Source: an uncultured Bacilli bacterium
GTDB lineage: Bacteria; Bacillota_I; Bacilli_A; RF39; UBA660
Length of the DNA stretch: 6,292 bases
Direction: 5' to 3'
Assembly: GCA_944372275.1 (NCBI GenBank)
Contig: CALVYO010000074.1
Span: forward strand, 1-6,292
The translations under genes and the position numbers were made by a program. Shown here piece after piece: positions 5,446-6,292 of the stretch. The first letter of the stretch is position 1. Each line of letters begins with the position of its first letter. Below the pieces are notes generated by a model. That model was not told the DNA's origin and searched no databases. It worked only from the letters and a program-made list of their open reading frames with translations.

Positions 5446-6145
5446 AAAATTTAATTGTTTTTTGAAATTCTTTTGGATATTCTTTGATATCAACATCATT
5501 TACTTTTATTTTTCCCTCTAAATCAGCATCTAAAGAAAATATATTTTGATTTAGTCTACTATTAGAAGTAATTTTAGCCTTATTTAAAGATCTAGTAATT
5601 CGATAATCTCTAGCACCTACTTCATAAACTAACCTTATTCTTTTTTCTGCTATCAATGAAGCTTGGACATATTCATATAAATATTTCTTAAACAATTTTA
5701 TCTTTTTAGCAGATGTTAATATTTCATTTGTATCAAATTGTTCTTTAAATTTAAAAGGTGTAGATGGTTCACTTATATTTAATCCTAATAAATCAGAAAT
5801 TATACTAACCACATTACTACTAATAATATTGCTACGTTGTATCATAATTTGAGACATAGATAATCTACGTTCTAAAATATTTAATATATATTTTATTTCT
5901 TCAATATTCAAATATTGTTTAGGATTACCATTTGCATCGATAATTAACATATTTAAATCATATTTAACCAATATTTCTTTTAAAGAAGAAATATATTTAA
6001 ACTTTTCATTAAAAATAGCATCAGTTTTAATATTAGTTAAACCTGTACTATGATATACTCCAAAATCATCTAAAAATGCTATTTTCTTTTTATCATCGAC
6101 TAATCCAAAACATAAACTATTAATTGGATATTTTTTTTCTGGCAT
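5444..6145 (-). CDS. Hypothetical soluble protein, family not recognised
   Basis: 233 residues, no signal peptide or membrane segment, no tryptophan and a single cysteine (Cys12), so probably cytoplasmic. The N-terminal third alternates predicted strands with charged turns (CFGLVDDKKKIAFLDDFGVY, then LNMLIIDANGNP near 84-95). A helical middle follows (NIEEIKYILNILERRL, then ISSNVVSIISDLLGL). The last third is basic and helical (SAKKIKLFKKYLYEY, EKRIRLVYEVGARDYRITR) and ends in a short strand-rich tail. The strand-turn-strand start plus a helix leading to LIIDA faintly recalls RNase H-like folds, but I see no conserved acidic set and do not claim it. The gene has its own strong promoter, an unusual AGGGGGG ribosome-binding site and a terminator, so it is a complete single-gene unit. 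It is divergent from the gene at the right edge. Real gene: confident. Function: unknown. Confidence 0.85.
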   Translation of the reverse strand: MPEKKYPINSLCFGLVDDKKKIAFLDDFGVYHSTGLTNIKTDAIFNEKFKYISSLKEILVKYDLNMLIIDANGNPKQYLNIEEIKYILNILERRLSMSQIMIQRSNIISSNVVSIISDLLGLNISEPSTPFKFKEQFDTNEILTSAKKIKLFKKYLYEYVQASLIAEKRIRLVYEVGARDYRITRSLNKAKITSNSRLNQNIFSLDADLEGKIKVNDVDIKEYPKEFQKTIKF

Positions 6146-6150
6146 AATAT

Positions 6151-6157
6151 CCCCCCT
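6151..6157 (-). promoter_or_regulatory. Unusual ribosome-binding site containing a G6 run
   Basis: AGGGGGG on the minus strand, 5 bases before the ATG at 6145. The spacing is suitable and it fixes the start of the hypothetical gene. A homopolymeric G run serving as Shine-Dalgarno is uncommon in such an AT-rich genome. Confidence 0.7.
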
Positions 6158-6169
6158 AAATGTGAGGAT

Positions 6170-6198
6170 ATCTTACCATATTTTAATTAATTTGTCAA
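6170..6198 (-). promoter_or_regulatory. Strong sigma-A promoter of the hypothetical gene
   Basis: Perfect TTGACA (6198-6193), a 17-base spacer, then TAAGAT (6175-6170) preceded by TG-G, giving an extended -10. The predicted start is near 6163, leaving a leader of under 20 bases that contains the AGGGGGG site. The -35 overlaps a small palindrome ATTTGTCAAAT (6190-6200). Confidence 0.8.
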
Positions 6199-6252
6199 AT
6201 ATCATGAAGTGTTTCCAGTAAAATAGAATAAATTTTCTTCGCAATGATTTCT

Positions 6253-6261
6253 TGTTATAAT
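6253..6261 (+). promoter_or_regulatory. Extended -10 promoter element of the right-edge gene
   Basis: TG-T-TATAAT at 6253-6261, a perfect -10 with an extended TGn; no good -35 is visible at the usual distance. It lies about 24 bases upstream of the ATG at 6285 and is almost wholly covered by the PerR-type palindrome. Confidence 0.6.
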
Positions 6262-6269
6262 TATTATAA
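6255..6269 (+). promoter_or_regulatory. PerR-type operator (perfect 7-1-7 inverted repeat)
   Basis: TTATAATTATTATAA matches the B. subtilis PerR box consensus TTATAATnATTATAA at all 14 fixed positions. It covers the -10 element of the divergent right-edge gene, the geometry expected for repression by a peroxide-sensing Fur-family regulator. Fur (TGATAAT arms) and Zur boxes differ in the outer bases. An AT-rich background raises the chance of coincidence. Confidence 0.6.
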
Positions 6270-6284
6270 GGTAGTGTGATATAA

Positions 6285-6292
6285 ATGAGAAT
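6285..6292 (+). CDS. Start of a divergent gene (truncated by the right edge)
   Basis: ATG at 6285 followed by AGA and two more bases, so only Met-Arg is readable. An extended -10 lies upstream, and AAGG (6268-6271) is a distant possible Shine-Dalgarno. GTG triplets at 6274 and 6276 run at once into stops and cannot be starts. If the PerR-type site is real, a peroxide- or iron-related product is plausible, but nothing of the protein can be judged. Confidence 0.4.

Noticed and set aside
1..6292. CRISPR arrays, tRNA or rRNA genes, insertion sequences, long direct repeats
   Set aside because: None seen on either strand: no regularly spaced repeats, no cloverleaf-like segments with a GGTTCGA-type arm, no transposase and no terminal inverted repeats. 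Intergenic gaps are all under about 140 bases.

Overview
The window is an AT-rich (roughly 27% G+C by eye) chromosomal fragment of a low-GC member of the Bacillota. Tryptophan is written TGG throughout and the penicillin-binding protein gene ends in TGA, so the standard bacterial code applies, not the Mycoplasma code. A BspA-type leucine-rich-repeat prepilin together with a full peptidoglycan transpeptidase suggests an uncultured, walled, probably gut-associated Bacilli lineage related to the Mollicutes (RF39-like). That placement is inference, made without any database search.

Layout, left to right. (1) 1-401, minus: the N-terminal part of an RlmN-family radical-SAM 23S rRNA methyltransferase, running off the left edge. 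(2) 524-1534, minus: a prepilin-like protein with a C-terminal leucine-rich-repeat block. It has its own near-perfect sigma-A promoter and terminator, and a run of nine G just inside its start. (3) 1587-3650, minus: a class B penicillin-binding protein (PBP2 type). (4) 3625-4167, minus: an iron/manganese superoxide dismutase whose 3' end overlaps the PBP gene by 26 bases. (5) 4243-4497, plus: a small DUF2624-like (YqfT-like) protein. (6) 4488-5369, minus: endonuclease IV (nfo), convergent with and overlapping the previous gene by 10 bases. (7) 5444-6145, minus: an unrecognised 233-residue soluble protein with a strong promoter and a terminator. (8) 6285 to the right edge, plus: the first codons of a divergent gene whose -10 element lies inside a perfect PerR-type operator.

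The middle of the window (nfo, a yqfT-like gene, sodA, a pbpA-like gene) recalls, compressed, the order in the Bacillus subtilis yqf/yqg chromosomal region, which supports the assignments. sodA and pbpA look like a translationally coupled pair, with possible read-through into the prepilin gene. Superoxide dismutase and endonuclease IV, with a PerR-type site at the right edge and a weaker look-alike over the nfo promoter, give the region an oxidative-stress flavour.

The strongest candidate for something new is the prepilin/LRR gene. The G9 run precedes the prepilin cleavage site, and gain or loss of one G gives a stop within a few codons, so it looks like an on/off phase-variable surface protein. 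The second candidate is the unrecognised 233-residue gene next to a PerR-type divergent promoter.
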